From Variovorax paradoxus (GTDB taxonomy: Bacteria > Pseudomonadota > Gammaproteobacteria > Burkholderiales > Burkholderiaceae_C): DNA of 64,000 nt. A program made the translations under genes and the position numbers. The stretch is taken from contig NZ_CP091716.1 of assembly GCF_022009635.1 (NCBI RefSeq), positions 3,859,001 to 3,923,000 on the forward strand. Reading direction: 5' to 3'. The notes beneath the pieces are model-generated. The model was given only the letters and a program-made list of their open reading frames with translations, was not told the origin of the DNA and did no database searches. Below, one piece after another: positions 37,761-48,527 of this stretch; the stretch's first letter is position 1, and every line of letters begins with the position of its first letter.

Positions 37761-39038
37761 ATGAAATCAATTCGCTCGGTCAAGAATTCGGCAGTCATTA
37801 AAAAATCGCGGAGGCGGTTCTTGCAAACAGGCGCGCAAACCGCAACGGTGCTTTGGGGAGGTTCGGTTCTGGCCGGCTGCGGCGGTGGAGGCTCGGGTGG
37901 CGGAGCAGGCCCGGGCATTGAAAGCTTGCTTCCTCCCGCAGCCAACCCGCCTCGTGACAACCCGCCGCCCGCCGCAAGCGGATCTGCCACGGAGAACCCG
38001 CCGCCTTCGGCAACCAACTCGGCCATCGAAGATTTTTCGCCCACTGCGACCAGCCCGGTCATTCAGTCTTTTTTCCCGTCCGCCGGGGTTGCTGGCAGCG
38101 TAATTGTTATCAAGGGTTCTAAATTCGATTCGACCGCGTCGGTGAGCTTTGGCGGTAAGGCTGCAACTCAATTCACAGTGGACTCCGAAACACAGATTTC
38201 AGTGACCGTGCCCGCGTCGGCGACCACCGGTCCGGTCATCGTCCGAACGGCTAGGGGAGCCGCCCGATCCAGCGCGCAGCTTGCGGTACTGGCCGCGCCT
38301 GGGCCAGCAAAGGACTATCGACTCACTTGGCATGACGAATTCGATGGCACCAGCGTGGACAGCAACAAATGGCGGGTGGTCGACAAAAGGCGGGACGATG
38401 CGCAGCAGACGCCCGACGCCGTCGCTGTCTCCAACAGCATCGTGACGATCTCTACCTACACGGACGCAGGCACGCATTACACGGGCTGGCTCGATACGAA
38501 CAAGGACCCGGGCTGCAAATTCACTTTCGGGTATATCGAGGCGCGCATTCGATTCGTGAACGCTCCGGGGCAGTGGTCCGCGTTCTGGTTGCAGTCCAAC
38601 AGCAACAGGGTGTATACGCCAGAAAATCCGGCTGCGGGAGCGGAAATCGACGTTATCGAACATCGGGCGGTCGGGGCGAACAATGCGGATGACGTCAGCA
38701 ATTCGCATTCGAGCGCAGTGCATTGGAATGGCTATACGCCGGGAGAGGCAAAGAGCAGAGACAGCAAGGTGAGGTCACTGCCGGCGGGACAGTCGTTCTC
38801 CGACTGGCATACGGTGGGTTTGCTTTGGACTTCGACCGAATATCAGTTCTACCTCGACGGGAAGCAGTTCTGGAGCACCACAGAGGGCATTTCCGAGAGC
38901 CCCGAATACATCCTGCTGACCACCGAGATCAAGGACAAGGCCTGGGCGGGCAACATTCCGCCGGAGGGCTACGGTCCGCGCGGCGCCAGTACCAATCCGG
39001 TCATGCAGGTCGACTGGGTCCGCCTCTGGCAACCATGA
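37761..39038 (+). CDS. Exported family 16 glycoside hydrolase with an IPT/TIG domain
   Basis: A 425-residue protein. The N terminus SRRRFLQTGAQTATVLWGGSVLAGC carries a Tat motif and a lipobox, so it is likely a lipoprotein. A Pro/Ser-rich linker, an IPT/TIG domain (about 95-175) and a GH16 domain (about 185-425) follow. The catalytic motif is Glu295-Ile-Asp297-Val-Ile-Glu300 (AEIDVIEHR). GH16 enzymes cut beta-1,3/1,4-glucans, laminarin or agar-type polymers; the exact substrate is unknown. The upstream 150 bases and 5' coding part are AT-richer than the window, a hint of transfer. Confidence 0.88.
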   Translation: MKSIRSVKNSAVIKKSRRRFLQTGAQTATVLWGGSVLAGCGGGGSGGGAGPGIESLLPPAANPPRDNPPPAASGSATENPPPSATNSAIEDFSPTATSPVIQSFFPSAGVAGSVIVIKGSKFDSTASVSFGGKAATQFTVDSETQISVTVPASATTGPVIVRTARGAARSSAQLAVLAAPGPAKDYRLTWHDEFDGTSVDSNKWRVVDKRRDDAQQTPDAVAVSNSIVTISTYTDAGTHYTGWLDTNKDPGCKFTFGYIEARIRFVNAPGQWSAFWLQSNSNRVYTPENPAAGAEIDVIEHRAVGANNADDVSNSHSSAVHWNGYTPGEAKSRDSKVRSLPAGQSFSDWHTVGLLWTSTEYQFYLDGKQFWSTTEGISESPEYILLTTEIKDKAWAGNIPPEGYGPRGASTNPVMQVDWVRLWQP

Positions 39039-39048
39039 CTGAGGGCCC

Positions 39049-39672
39049 GTGACAAGGAAGACGCGCTCCACCCGACGCCTCGAGCATGCCGCCCAGCCCG
39101 ACCTGTTCGGCGAGGCGCCCGTGGCTGCCATCGAGGGCCTGCGCTACGAGCGCGACTTCCTGTCCTTCGCCGAAGAGGCCGAACTGCTGCGCATCGTGCA
39201 GGGCTTGCCGCTCAAGGAGATGCGCTACAAGGAATACACCGCGCGCCGTCGCGGCACCAGCTTCGGCGGCAGCTACGACTTCGACACCAACCGCCTCAAG
39301 CCCGGCGCACCGCTGCCCGAGGTGCTGCATCCACTTCGGGAGAAGGCGGCGGCATGGGCCGGTATCGCGCCCGAAGATCTCAGCCATGCGCTGATTGCCG
39401 AGTACCGCCCAGGTACGCCGCTCGGCTGGCACCGCGATGTGCCCGACTTCGAGGACATCGTCGGCGTCTCGCTGCAAGGCGACGCGGTGATGCAGTTTAG
39501 GCCCTACGTGCCGGGCTCGCCCAACTCCGGGCCGGCCGCGCTCGAATTCCTGATCGAGCCGCGCTCCGTGTACCTGCTGCGCGGGCCGGCCCGCTGGGCG
39601 TGGCAACATGCCATCGCGCCGACCGAGGCGCTGCGCTACTCCATCACCCTGCGAACACGGAAAACACGCTGA
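39049..39672 (+). CDS. AlkB-family 2-oxoglutarate/Fe(II) dioxygenase
   Basis: A 207-residue AlkB-like oxygenase. Iron is bound by His128-x-Asp130 (GWHRDVPDF) and His187 (WAWQHAIAPTEALRYSITLR); the final Arg pair binds 2-oxoglutarate. AlkB homologues remove alkyl groups from DNA or RNA. Start is GTG 39049 after GAGGG. No ada gene is near. It reads in the same direction as the next gene, 2 bases on. Confidence 0.9.
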   Translation: MTRKTRSTRRLEHAAQPDLFGEAPVAAIEGLRYERDFLSFAEEAELLRIVQGLPLKEMRYKEYTARRRGTSFGGSYDFDTNRLKPGAPLPEVLHPLREKAAAWAGIAPEDLSHALIAEYRPGTPLGWHRDVPDFEDIVGVSLQGDAVMQFRPYVPGSPNSGPAALEFLIEPRSVYLLRGPARWAWQHAIAPTEALRYSITLRTRKTR

Positions 39673-39674
39673 CC

Positions 39675-40265
39675 ATGAACCGCACCGTCTTTCTCAAGCT
39701 GCTCGCGCAAAAACTCCATCCGGTTCTGAAGGCCGAGGGCTTCGAGGGCACGGGCCAGACGCTGCGCCGCATCGACGGACCGATGATCCATGTGTTCAAC
39801 GTGCAGGGCGCGAGCGGCGGCAAGAAGTGCTACCTGAACCTCGGCGCGCACCTGGACTTTCTGCCGACCGAAGGCGGCGGCAGCGTGGCACCCGATGCAA
39901 CGGAAGAATCCCACTGCGTGTTCCGGGACCGTCTCGAGCCGCCCCCCGCGCATGGTTCCGACTGGGCCTACGGGCAGACGAAGGAGGAGGCGGAGGCGAA
40001 TGTCGATCTCATCGTGCGCGAATGGGCGGGCGCGGGCCGTGCGTTCTTCGCCAGGTACGGCAGCTACCCGCAAAGCTTCGAGCAACTGCTGCGCGAGGCC
40101 GATCCGAAGCAGATCCATCCGCGCAACGGCTTGCACCTGGCGCGCATCGCCGTGCACCTGGGCGACCGCGAGCGGGCGCGGGTGTTGGTCGACGAGGCGT
40201 TGGCGCGCGCGCCCGAGCGGGCAACCTCGTTGAAAGCCGATCTGGCCGAGGTCCTGGCCGGCTGA
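39675..40265 (+). CDS. DUF4304-like protein
   Basis: A 196-residue protein, MNRTVFLKLLAQKLHPVLKAEGFEGTGQTLRRIDG, with the layout of DUF4304 (unknown function), and a C-terminal helical repeat-like end (ARIAVHLGDRERARVLVDEALARAPERA) resembling a TPR unit. No signal peptide. It starts 2 bases after the AlkB stop, so it probably shares its transcript. Confidence 0.7.
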   Translation: MNRTVFLKLLAQKLHPVLKAEGFEGTGQTLRRIDGPMIHVFNVQGASGGKKCYLNLGAHLDFLPTEGGGSVAPDATEESHCVFRDRLEPPPAHGSDWAYGQTKEEAEANVDLIVREWAGAGRAFFARYGSYPQSFEQLLREADPKQIHPRNGLHLARIAVHLGDRERARVLVDEALARAPERATSLKADLAEVLAG

Positions 40266-40289
40266 GGCGGCCCCATCCTTGCCCTGCGC

Positions 40290-40306
40290 AGCGCGGCAGC
40301 CGCGCT
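40290..40306. terminator. Hairpin between DUF4304 gene and the four-gene operon
   Basis: AGCGCGG (40290-40296), CAG loop, CCGCGCT (40300-40306). A tight 7-base-pair GC stem 24 bases after the stop; no T-run, so termination strength is uncertain. A 12-base palindrome GGCGCCGGCGCC follows at 40313-40324. Confidence 0.35.
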
Positions 40307-40368
40307 CCTACAGGCGCCGGCGCCACGCACCGACGGGGTCGCGCGCAGGCCGTCCCTAAGGTCGGCGC

Positions 40369-41388
40369 ATGTTCGATGCCGCCCCCGACGATGTACTTGC
40401 CTCCCTGAAGCTCCGGCACGGCCGCGACCTGGCGCTGAAGCACCTCGTCGACGCCGGCATCGACGTGCTGCCGCGACCGGGCGGCGGCCAGACCCTCGCG
40501 CGCTGGCGCGTGCTCGCGGCAGTCGCGGCGCACGATCTTTCGCTCGTCAAGCTCTTCGAAGGCCACACCGACGCGCTCGCCATCCTGGCCGAGCTGGGCG
40601 GCGCACCGGCCGTTCCCATGGGCGTGCGCTGGGGCACTTGGTGCGCCGAGCCGCCCGATGCGCGGGTTGTTTTCGAAAAGGGCGATGCAGGGCGAGACAT
40701 CCGGCTGAACGGCACCAAGGCCTGGTGCTCCGGCGCGGCCAGCGTCACGCATGCCGTGGTCAGCGGCTGGAATACCGAAGGCGAGCCATGCCTCGCGGCG
40801 GTCGCCATGGACCAGCCAAGCGTGCGCGTGACCAACGAAGGCTGGCATGCCGTCGGCATGGCCGGGAGCGCGAGCGTCGATGTTCGCTTCGACAGTGCCC
40901 GCGCCGTGCAGATCGGCCAGCCTGGCGACTACACCCGGCGGCCGGGCTTTTGGCAGGGCGGGGCGGGCATTGCCGCCTGCTGGTTCGGCGGCGCGCTCGG
41001 CATCGCAAGGCGGGTGCGCGAATCAACCGGGCCGAAGGCCGATGCCCACCGGCTGGCCCATCTGGGCGCTATTGAAGTCGCACTCGGAGCAGCCGCTTCT
41101 TTGCTGCGCGAATCCGCCGCATGGATCGACCGTCATCCGCAAGGCAATGCACAGCGTGTCGCGATGCGGGTCCGCCTTGCCGTCGAGCAAGCCGCCCAGG
41201 AAGTCATGCACCACGCCGGCCGCGCTGTAGGCGCCGGACCGTTGTGCCGCGAGCCGCGGTTCGCACATGCGATGGCCGACCTGCCCGTGTTCCTGCGCCA
41301 GAGCCATGCCGAGCGCGACCTTGCGGCGCTCGGCCAGTTGGTCACGACAGACAGCACCGAAGAGGAGACACCGCCATGGACGCTGTAG
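40369..41388 (+). CDS. Acyl-CoA dehydrogenase-like protein, first gene of a four-gene operon
   Basis: A 339-residue protein with the acyl-CoA dehydrogenase layout: DIRLNGTKAWCSGAASVTHAVVSGW (middle beta domain), WHAVGMAGSASVDVRFDSARA, then a C-terminal helical bundle (VEQAAQEVMHHAGRAVGAGPLCREPRFAHAMADLPVFLRQSHAERDLAALG). It is shorter than usual (about 380), mainly at the N-terminal helical domain. The catalytic Glu is not obvious at its normal place, so it may act on an unusual substrate or not be a dehydrogenase. ATG 40369 follows TAAGG by 8 bases. It overlaps the PIG-L gene by 13 bases. Confidence 0.85.
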   Translation: MFDAAPDDVLASLKLRHGRDLALKHLVDAGIDVLPRPGGGQTLARWRVLAAVAAHDLSLVKLFEGHTDALAILAELGGAPAVPMGVRWGTWCAEPPDARVVFEKGDAGRDIRLNGTKAWCSGAASVTHAVVSGWNTEGEPCLAAVAMDQPSVRVTNEGWHAVGMAGSASVDVRFDSARAVQIGQPGDYTRRPGFWQGGAGIAACWFGGALGIARRVRESTGPKADAHRLAHLGAIEVALGAAASLLRESAAWIDRHPQGNAQRVAMRVRLAVEQAAQEVMHHAGRAVGAGPLCREPRFAHAMADLPVFLRQSHAERDLAALGQLVTTDSTEEETPPWTL

Positions 41389-42137
41389 AGCGCCGCGCCA
41401 TCCGGGGCGAAGGCACGCCCGAAGCCGAATGGCGCAACTGGCCCGGGATGGCCGAGCTGCCCACGGTCGCGCCGCGCGATCTCGTGCCCGCCGGTTCGCG
41501 CGCGGTCGTGGTCGCGCCGCATCCCGACGACGAGGTGCTGGCCGTCGGCGGACTGCTCGCGCAGTTGGCCGACAGCGGCACGCCGGTCGAGGTGATTGCC
41601 GTGACCGACGGCACGGCCAGCCATCGCGGCTCCACCGAATGGCCCGCCGAGCGGCTCGCGCAGGCTCGTCCGCGCGAGAGCCTGCGGGCGCTGCACCGGC
41701 TGGGGCTGGAAGACGTCGAGCCCGCGCGGCTCGGCCTGCCCGACGGTGGCCTGAAGGCGCTGCGGGCGGTGCTCGCGGCGCGCCTGGTGTCGCTGCTGCG
41801 ACCGCGCGACGTGGTGTTCACCACATGGCGCCGCGACGGCCACCCCGATCACGAAGCCACCGGAGAGGCCTGCGCGCTGGCCGCCGCGAGCGCAGGCGCG
41901 CGACTGGTCGAAGTGCCGGTGTGGGGCTGGCACTGGTCGAGCCCGGGCGATGCGCGCATGCCCTGGAAGCACGCCTTCCGCCTGCTGCTCAGCGAAGAGG
42001 CCGTGCGCCGCAAGCGCGCCGCGGTCCAGTCCTTCACCAGCCAGTTGCGGCGCGATGCTTCCACCGGCTCCGGTCCGGTGCTGCGCGCCACCACCGTGCA
42101 GCGCGCCGCGCGGCCATACGAGGTGGTGTTCCTGTGA
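41376..42137 (+). CDS. PIG-L/LmbE-family N-deacetylase
   Basis: A 253-residue deacetylase of the PIG-L (LmbE) family, zinc enzymes that remove acetyl from GlcNAc-linked lipids, mycothiol precursors and similar amino sugars. The zinc motif APHPDDEVLAVGG and the distal RRDGHPDHEATGEA His are intact. It is soluble, with no signal. Its start lies inside the acyl-CoA dehydrogenase-like gene and its stop overlaps the methyltransferase start (GTGA). Confidence 0.92.
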   Translation: MDAVERRAIRGEGTPEAEWRNWPGMAELPTVAPRDLVPAGSRAVVVAPHPDDEVLAVGGLLAQLADSGTPVEVIAVTDGTASHRGSTEWPAERLAQARPRESLRALHRLGLEDVEPARLGLPDGGLKALRAVLAARLVSLLRPRDVVFTTWRRDGHPDHEATGEACALAAASAGARLVEVPVWGWHWSSPGDARMPWKHAFRLLLSEEAVRRKRAAVQSFTSQLRRDASTGSGPVLRATTVQRAARPYEVVFL

Positions 42138-42739
42138 GCGAGGGGCAGCGCCCTTATTTCGACGCGCTCTATGCGCGCAGCGACGACCCCTACGAGTTGC
42201 GCTATCGCTGGTACGAATCCCGCAAGCGCGACGTGCTGCTGGCCGCGCTGCCGCAGCCGCACTACGGCAAGGCCTACGAGCCGGGCTGCGGCGCCGGTGA
42301 GCTCACGCACGCGCTCGCGCCGCGCTGCGGACGGTTGCTCGCGAGCGACTTTTCCGACCGGGCGGTGCAGATCGCGCGGGGGCGCACCCGCGAATGGTCC
42401 CATGTGCATGTCGAACGGCAGTCTCTGCCCGGCGACTGGCCGCATGACGCGGACCCCTTCGACCTGATCGTGCTCAGCGAAGTCGGCTATTTCCTGTCGC
42501 GCGACGACATGCAGCGCGTGGCCGAATGCTGCGAGGCCTCGCTGGCCGCCGACGGCACCCTGGTGGCCTGCGACTGGCGGCCGGGCTTCCAGCAGCGCAG
42601 CCTCTCGACGGACGAGGTGCACGGCATCCTGGGCGCGCTCGGTCTCGCGCGCCTCGTGCGCCACGAGGAAGACGACTTCGTGCTGCATGTCTGGGCACGC
42701 GACGGGCGCTCGGTGGCGCGGCGCGAGGGCATCCGGTGA
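42134..42739 (+). CDS. NodS-like SAM-dependent methyltransferase
   Basis: A 201-residue class I methyltransferase: PYFDALYARSDDPYELRYRWYESRKRDVLLAALPQ leads to the SAM loop YEPGCGAGELTHALAPRC and FDLIVLSEVGYFLSRDDM. This order matches the NodS family, which N-methylates the deacetylated GlcN end of Nod factors. Start is GTG 42134, translationally coupled to PIG-L. N-methylation of the amine exposed by PIG-L is a reasonable inference from the pairing. Confidence 0.87.
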   Translation: MSEGQRPYFDALYARSDDPYELRYRWYESRKRDVLLAALPQPHYGKAYEPGCGAGELTHALAPRCGRLLASDFSDRAVQIARGRTREWSHVHVERQSLPGDWPHDADPFDLIVLSEVGYFLSRDDMQRVAECCEASLAADGTLVACDWRPGFQQRSLSTDEVHGILGALGLARLVRHEEDDFVLHVWARDGRSVARREGIR

Positions 42740-43434
42740 TCGGCGTCGTCATTCCCGCGCACAACGAGTGCGAGCTGCTGGGCGCGGCGCTTGCCGCCGT
42801 GTGGGTGGCGGCGCGGCACCCGGCACTGGGCGGCGAGCCGGTCGGCGTGATCGTGGTGCTCGACAGTTGCACCGACGGCAGCGAACGCGTGGCCGAGCAT
42901 CACCGCGTGGCGCGGCTGGCGCTCGACGTGCGCAACGTCGGCGTTGCGCGCGGCCGGGGTGCCGAGCTGTGCATCGAGGCCGGCGCGCGCTGGCTGGCCT
43001 TCACCGACGCCGACACCGTGGTCGCGCCCGACTGGCTGGCGATGCAGCTCGCGGAGAACGCCGATGCGGTGTGCGGCTGCGTCAGCGTCGACGACTGGAG
43101 CGCACACGGCGCCGAAGGCGAGCGGGCGAGGGCGCATTTCGACAGCCGCTATGTGCATGCCGAAGGCCATCGGCACGTGCACGGCGCCAACCTCGGCGTG
43201 GCGGCGCAGGCCTATCGCCGCGCCGGCGGCTTCGCGCCGCTGGCCTGCAGCGAAGACGTGGCGCTGGTCGAGGCGCTGGAGGCCGTCGGCGCGCGCATCG
43301 CCTGGAGCGCCGGCCCGCGCGTCACTACCAGCGCCCGCACCGACGCGCGTGCGCGCGGCGGCTTCGGCGACACGCTGCTGGCCATGGTGGCCTCGCTCGC
43401 GCCGGCGCCGTTGCTCGCCAGCGCGCCGACGTGA
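42736..43434 (+). CDS. Family 2 glycosyltransferase
   Basis: A 232-residue GT-A enzyme: VIPAHNECELLGAAL, VVLDSCTDGS, the DAD metal motif (FTDADTVVAPDW), HGANLGVAAQAYRRAGGF and CSEDVALVEAL with the general base. No membrane helix, so it acts in the cytoplasm, probably on a nucleotide sugar. The GTG start overlaps the methyltransferase stop (GTGA), so all four genes of the operon are coupled. It converges with the ABC operon 17 bases away. Confidence 0.9.
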   Translation: MIGVVIPAHNECELLGAALAAVWVAARHPALGGEPVGVIVVLDSCTDGSERVAEHHRVARLALDVRNVGVARGRGAELCIEAGARWLAFTDADTVVAPDWLAMQLAENADAVCGCVSVDDWSAHGAEGERARAHFDSRYVHAEGHRHVHGANLGVAAQAYRRAGGFAPLACSEDVALVEALEAVGARIAWSAGPRVTTSARTDARARGGFGDTLLAMVASLAPAPLLASAPT

Positions 43435-43450
43435 GCTTCGGCCCCGGGGC

Positions 43451-45022
43451 TCAGCCGCCCTTGGCGCCGCCGGCCACCGACACGCCCCACAGGCGCGGCT
43501 TGCCTTCCCACACCGCGAAGCCGCTCACGCGCTTGCGCACGGCCCAGGCATCGATGCCGTTGAACAGCATCACCATAGGCACCTGCTGGATCATCAGGCC
43601 GTGGATCTGGTCGAACAGCGCCTGGCGCTTCTTCGGGTCGGACTCCGCGAAGCTGTCGTCGATGAGCTTCAGCGCCTGCGGGTCTTCCCACACCTTGCGC
43701 GACTGCTTGTCCTTGGGGCCCGAGAACTGCTCGTAGCTCAGCGCGGGGTCGAGCCGCGACGAATAGCTGAAGGAGCTGATCTGGTAGTTGCCGCTGTTGT
43801 AGCGGTCGAGCTGCGTGGCCCATTCGAGCACTTCCAGCTGTGCGTTGATGCCCACCGACTGCATCATGGCCTGCGCCAGCACGGCCACGGTGTAGCTGGG
43901 CACATGGGCGCGCTTGTTGGTCTGGATGGTGATCTTCTCGCCCTTGTAGCCGGCCTCGCGCAGCAGCTTGGCGGCCTGGGCGGGGTCGTAGTGCCAGCCC
44001 TTTTTCTGCGCGGCGCTGTAGAAGGCCGAGCCCTTGTGGATGGCCGAGTTGTTGACCGAGCCCAGCCCTTCGGAAGCGGCGGCCACGATCTGCTCGATGT
44101 CGAGCGACGCGGCAATTGCCTGGCGCAGTTTCTGGTTCTTGAGCAGCGGATCGCGCGTCTGGATCAGCAGCACGTTCTTGATGGCCTCGGGCGGCGCCTG
44201 CACCGCGAGGTTGCGGTCGTTCTTGAGCTCCTGCGCGTCGCTCGACGTGATCTGGCCCGCGTCGATGGCGCCCGACTTCAGGCCCGCCGCGGCGGTGGCG
44301 GCGTCGGGCACGACCAGAAATTTCACCGAATCCACCAGCGGCGCCTTCAGGCCGATGTAGCCGTCGGACTTGGTGGCGCCGGGCGTGGAGGTGTAGCCCT
44401 TGAAGGCGGTGAGCGTGACGTACTCGCCGCGCTTCCACTCGCCGAACTTGAACGGGCCAGTGCCCACGGGCTTGTCCCAGCTGCCGTCGGCCTTGAGCGA
44501 GCTCTTGTGCAGGATGGCGGTCATGCCGCAGTCGGTGCGCGCCAGCGTGTCGAGGAACACGGCCGAGGGCTTGTTGATCTTCATCACGAAGGTGCCGGCG
44601 TCTGGCGTGGCGGTCTCCACCACCTTCAGGCCGTTGCGGCCGTCGTACTCGCTGGTGCAGCGCCAGTCGGTCTTCGGGTCCATGTAGCGCTTCCAGTTCC
44701 AGGCCACGTCGGCCGAGGTCAGTGGCGCGTCGTTGTGGAACTTCACGCCCTTGCGCAGCTTGAAGGTGTAGGTCAGGCCGTCGGCCGATACGTCGACCGA
44801 CTGCGCCAGCAGCGGGCCCACGCTGCCGTCCATGCGGTAGCCGACCAGCCCCTCGACGATGTTCAGCACCACGCCGTCGGTGGTGTTGTCGCGGTTCACG
44901 CCGGGGTTGGTGGAGCGGATGTCGGCGGGCTGGGCCACCGTGACGCTGGTCTGCGCGAAGGCGCCCGAGGCGGCCAGGCAGGCAGCGGCGAGGGCGGCGT
45001 GGCGGAGGGGAAAGCGGGGCAT
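43451..45022 (-). CDS. Peptide/solute-binding protein, DppA/OppA (SBP family 5)
   Basis: A 523-residue periplasmic binding protein with a signal peptide (about residues 1-23, ending GAFAQ) and the SBP-bac-5 layout: NIVEGLVGYRMDGSVGPLLAQSVDVSADGLTYTFKLRKGVKFHNDAPLTSADVAWNWKR, DGVAKPLNNS-type gate region and VPMVMLFNGIDAW near the end. It feeds the permeases and ATPase upstream in the same operon. Last gene of the operon; ligand unknown, possibly an amide or acyl-peptide given its neighbours. Confidence 0.92.
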   Translation of the reverse strand: MPRFPLRHAALAAACLAASGAFAQTSVTVAQPADIRSTNPGVNRDNTTDGVVLNIVEGLVGYRMDGSVGPLLAQSVDVSADGLTYTFKLRKGVKFHNDAPLTSADVAWNWKRYMDPKTDWRCTSEYDGRNGLKVVETATPDAGTFVMKINKPSAVFLDTLARTDCGMTAILHKSSLKADGSWDKPVGTGPFKFGEWKRGEYVTLTAFKGYTSTPGATKSDGYIGLKAPLVDSVKFLVVPDAATAAAGLKSGAIDAGQITSSDAQELKNDRNLAVQAPPEAIKNVLLIQTRDPLLKNQKLRQAIAASLDIEQIVAAASEGLGSVNNSAIHKGSAFYSAAQKKGWHYDPAQAAKLLREAGYKGEKITIQTNKRAHVPSYTVAVLAQAMMQSVGINAQLEVLEWATQLDRYNSGNYQISSFSYSSRLDPALSYEQFSGPKDKQSRKVWEDPQALKLIDDSFAESDPKKRQALFDQIHGLMIQQVPMVMLFNGIDAWAVRKRVSGFAVWEGKPRLWGVSVAGGAKGG

Positions 45023-45055
45023 GAAGAACTCCTGCGGTGCAATGACAAAAAAAGA

Positions 45056-46722
<1,667 letters not shown>

Positions 46723-46726
<4 letters not shown>

Positions 46727-47559
46727 TGCACGCCCTTCATGCGCGGATCGAGCCAGTCGCGCACCGCGTCGCCCAGCAGGTTGATGCCCAGCAGCGTCAG
46801 CGCGATGCACAGGCCCGGAAGAATCGAGAGGTAGCTGGCCTGCGCCATGAACGGGCGGGCCGACGCCAGCATGTTGCCCCAGGTGGGCGCCGGCGGCGGC
46901 ACGCCCAGGCCCAGGAAGGACAGCGCGCTCTCGGCCAGGATGACCCAGCCGAACATCGAGGTGGCCAGCACCGTGAGCGGCGCGGTGCAATTGGGCAGCA
47001 CGTGGCGCACCATGGTGTAGAGCTCGGAGTTGCCCAGTACGCGCGAGGATTCGATGAACTCCTTTTCGCGCAGCGACAGCACCGTGCCGCGCACGATGCG
47101 CGTCACCGAGGGCGTGTAGGCCAGCCCCAGCGCCAGCACGATGCCGTACTGGTTCGCGCCCACCACGGCCAGCAGGCCCAGCGCCAGCAGCAGGCCGGGG
47201 AAGGCCAGCAGCGCATTGTTGAAGGCCATCACGATGCGGTCGGTCCAGCCGCGCAGGAAGCCCGTCAGCACGCCGACGATGCTGCCCACCACGATGGAAA
47301 AGCCCACGGTCAGCACCGCGATCCACACGCTGGTGGCGGCCCCGGCCATGAGGCGCGAGAGCTCGTCGCGCCCGAACTCGTCGGTGCCCAGCAGGAACGC
47401 GCCGCCGGGCAGCTTCAGGCGCGCGCCGAAATTGATGCGCAGCGGATCGTGCGGCGTCCACACCAGGCTCACGAGCGCGGCGGCCACGATCAGGCCGACG
47501 ATGACGATGCCGATCAAGGCGTTCAGGGGAATTCGCTTCTTGCGTTTCATCGTTGTCAT
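46723..47559 (-). CDS. Peptide ABC transporter permease (DppC type)
   Basis: A 278-residue permease with an N-terminal helix, the soluble stretch DPLRINFGARLKLPGGAFLLGTDEFGRDELSRLMAGAATS (DppC hallmark), and the EAA loop REKEFIESSRVLGNSELYTMVRHVLPNC. Five or six helices. Starts at ATG 47559, overlapping dppB's stop (ATGA); an ATG 9 bases later is possible. Confidence 0.93.
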
Positions 47560-48500
47560 TCGACGGCGACTCTCGGGTCGAAGAAGGGGTAGCAAAGGTC
47601 GATGACGAGGTTCACCGCCACGTAGATCACCGCCACGAACAGCAGGCAGCCCTGTATCACCGGGTAGTCGCGCGCGAAGATCGCGTCGACCAGCAGCCGG
47701 CCCAGACCCGGAATGGTGAACACGGTTTCCACCACCGCGATGCCGCCCAGCAGGTTGCCCAGCACCAGGCCGATCAGCGTCCAGGTCGGGCCGAAGGCGT
47801 TCTTGAAGGCGTGGCGCATCAGCACCGCGCGCTCCGACAGGCCCTTGGCCCGCGCGTGCGTGATGTAGTCCAGCCGCAGCACTTCGAGCGTGCTGGCGCG
47901 CGCCATGCGCATGAGCACGCCGATCTCGTGCAGGAACAGCGTGAGCACCGGCAGCAGCAGGTAGAGCAGACCGTTCTTCCAGTCTTCGGAAATGCCCACG
48001 TAGCCCACCACCGGCAGCCAGCCCAGCTTCAGGCCGAACAGCAGCAGCAACAGCAGGCCGAGCCAGAAGGTGGGAATGGACACCAGCAGCGTGGCCGCGC
48101 CCACCAGCAGCAGGTCGGGCGCGCGGTTCTGCTTCCAGGCGGCGATCATGCCGGCCGGCACCGCCACCATCGCGGCCAGCGCGACGGCCACCAGCACGAT
48201 GCGCCCGCTGATGAGAAAGCGCTCGGTGACCAGCGAGAGCACGTCCTGCCCGCTGTTGATCGAGGTGCCCAGGTCGCCCTGCAGCACATGGCCGAACCAG
48301 ATGCCGAACTGCGCCGGCACCGAGCGGTCGAGCCCGAGGCGCGCGCGAAGCTCGGCCAGGCTGGCCGGCGTGGCGAGGTCGCCCAGCAGCAATTGGGCAG
48401 GGTCGCCGGGAATCAGCCGTATCAGCACGAACACCGACACCGCCACGATGAGCAGTGTGGGAATCGCCATCGCGATACGGGAGGCTGCGAAACGGAACAT
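47556..48500 (-). CDS. Peptide ABC transporter permease (DppB type)
   Basis: A 314-residue permease: N-terminal FRFAASRIAMAIPTLLIVAVSVFVLIRLIPGDPAQLLLG is the DppB signature, followed by a periplasmic region and the EAA loop SRASTLEVLRLDYITHARAKGLSERAVLMRHAFKNAFGPTW. It begins 27 bases after the esterase gene. Confidence 0.93.
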   Translation of the reverse strand: MFRFAASRIAMAIPTLLIVAVSVFVLIRLIPGDPAQLLLGDLATPASLAELRARLGLDRSVPAQFGIWFGHVLQGDLGTSINSGQDVLSLVTERFLISGRIVLVAVALAAMVAVPAGMIAAWKQNRAPDLLLVGAATLLVSIPTFWLGLLLLLLFGLKLGWLPVVGYVGISEDWKNGLLYLLLPVLTLFLHEIGVLMRMARASTLEVLRLDYITHARAKGLSERAVLMRHAFKNAFGPTWTLIGLVLGNLLGGIAVVETVFTIPGLGRLLVDAIFARDYPVIQGCLLFVAVIYVAVNLVIDLCYPFFDPRVAVE

Positions 48501-48527
48501 GGGCCGTATTCCTCGTTGAAGTGGACG

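Noticed and set aside
40313..40324. GGCGCCGGCGCC as an operator for the four-gene operon
   Set aside because: Such GC palindromes are common by chance at this base composition.
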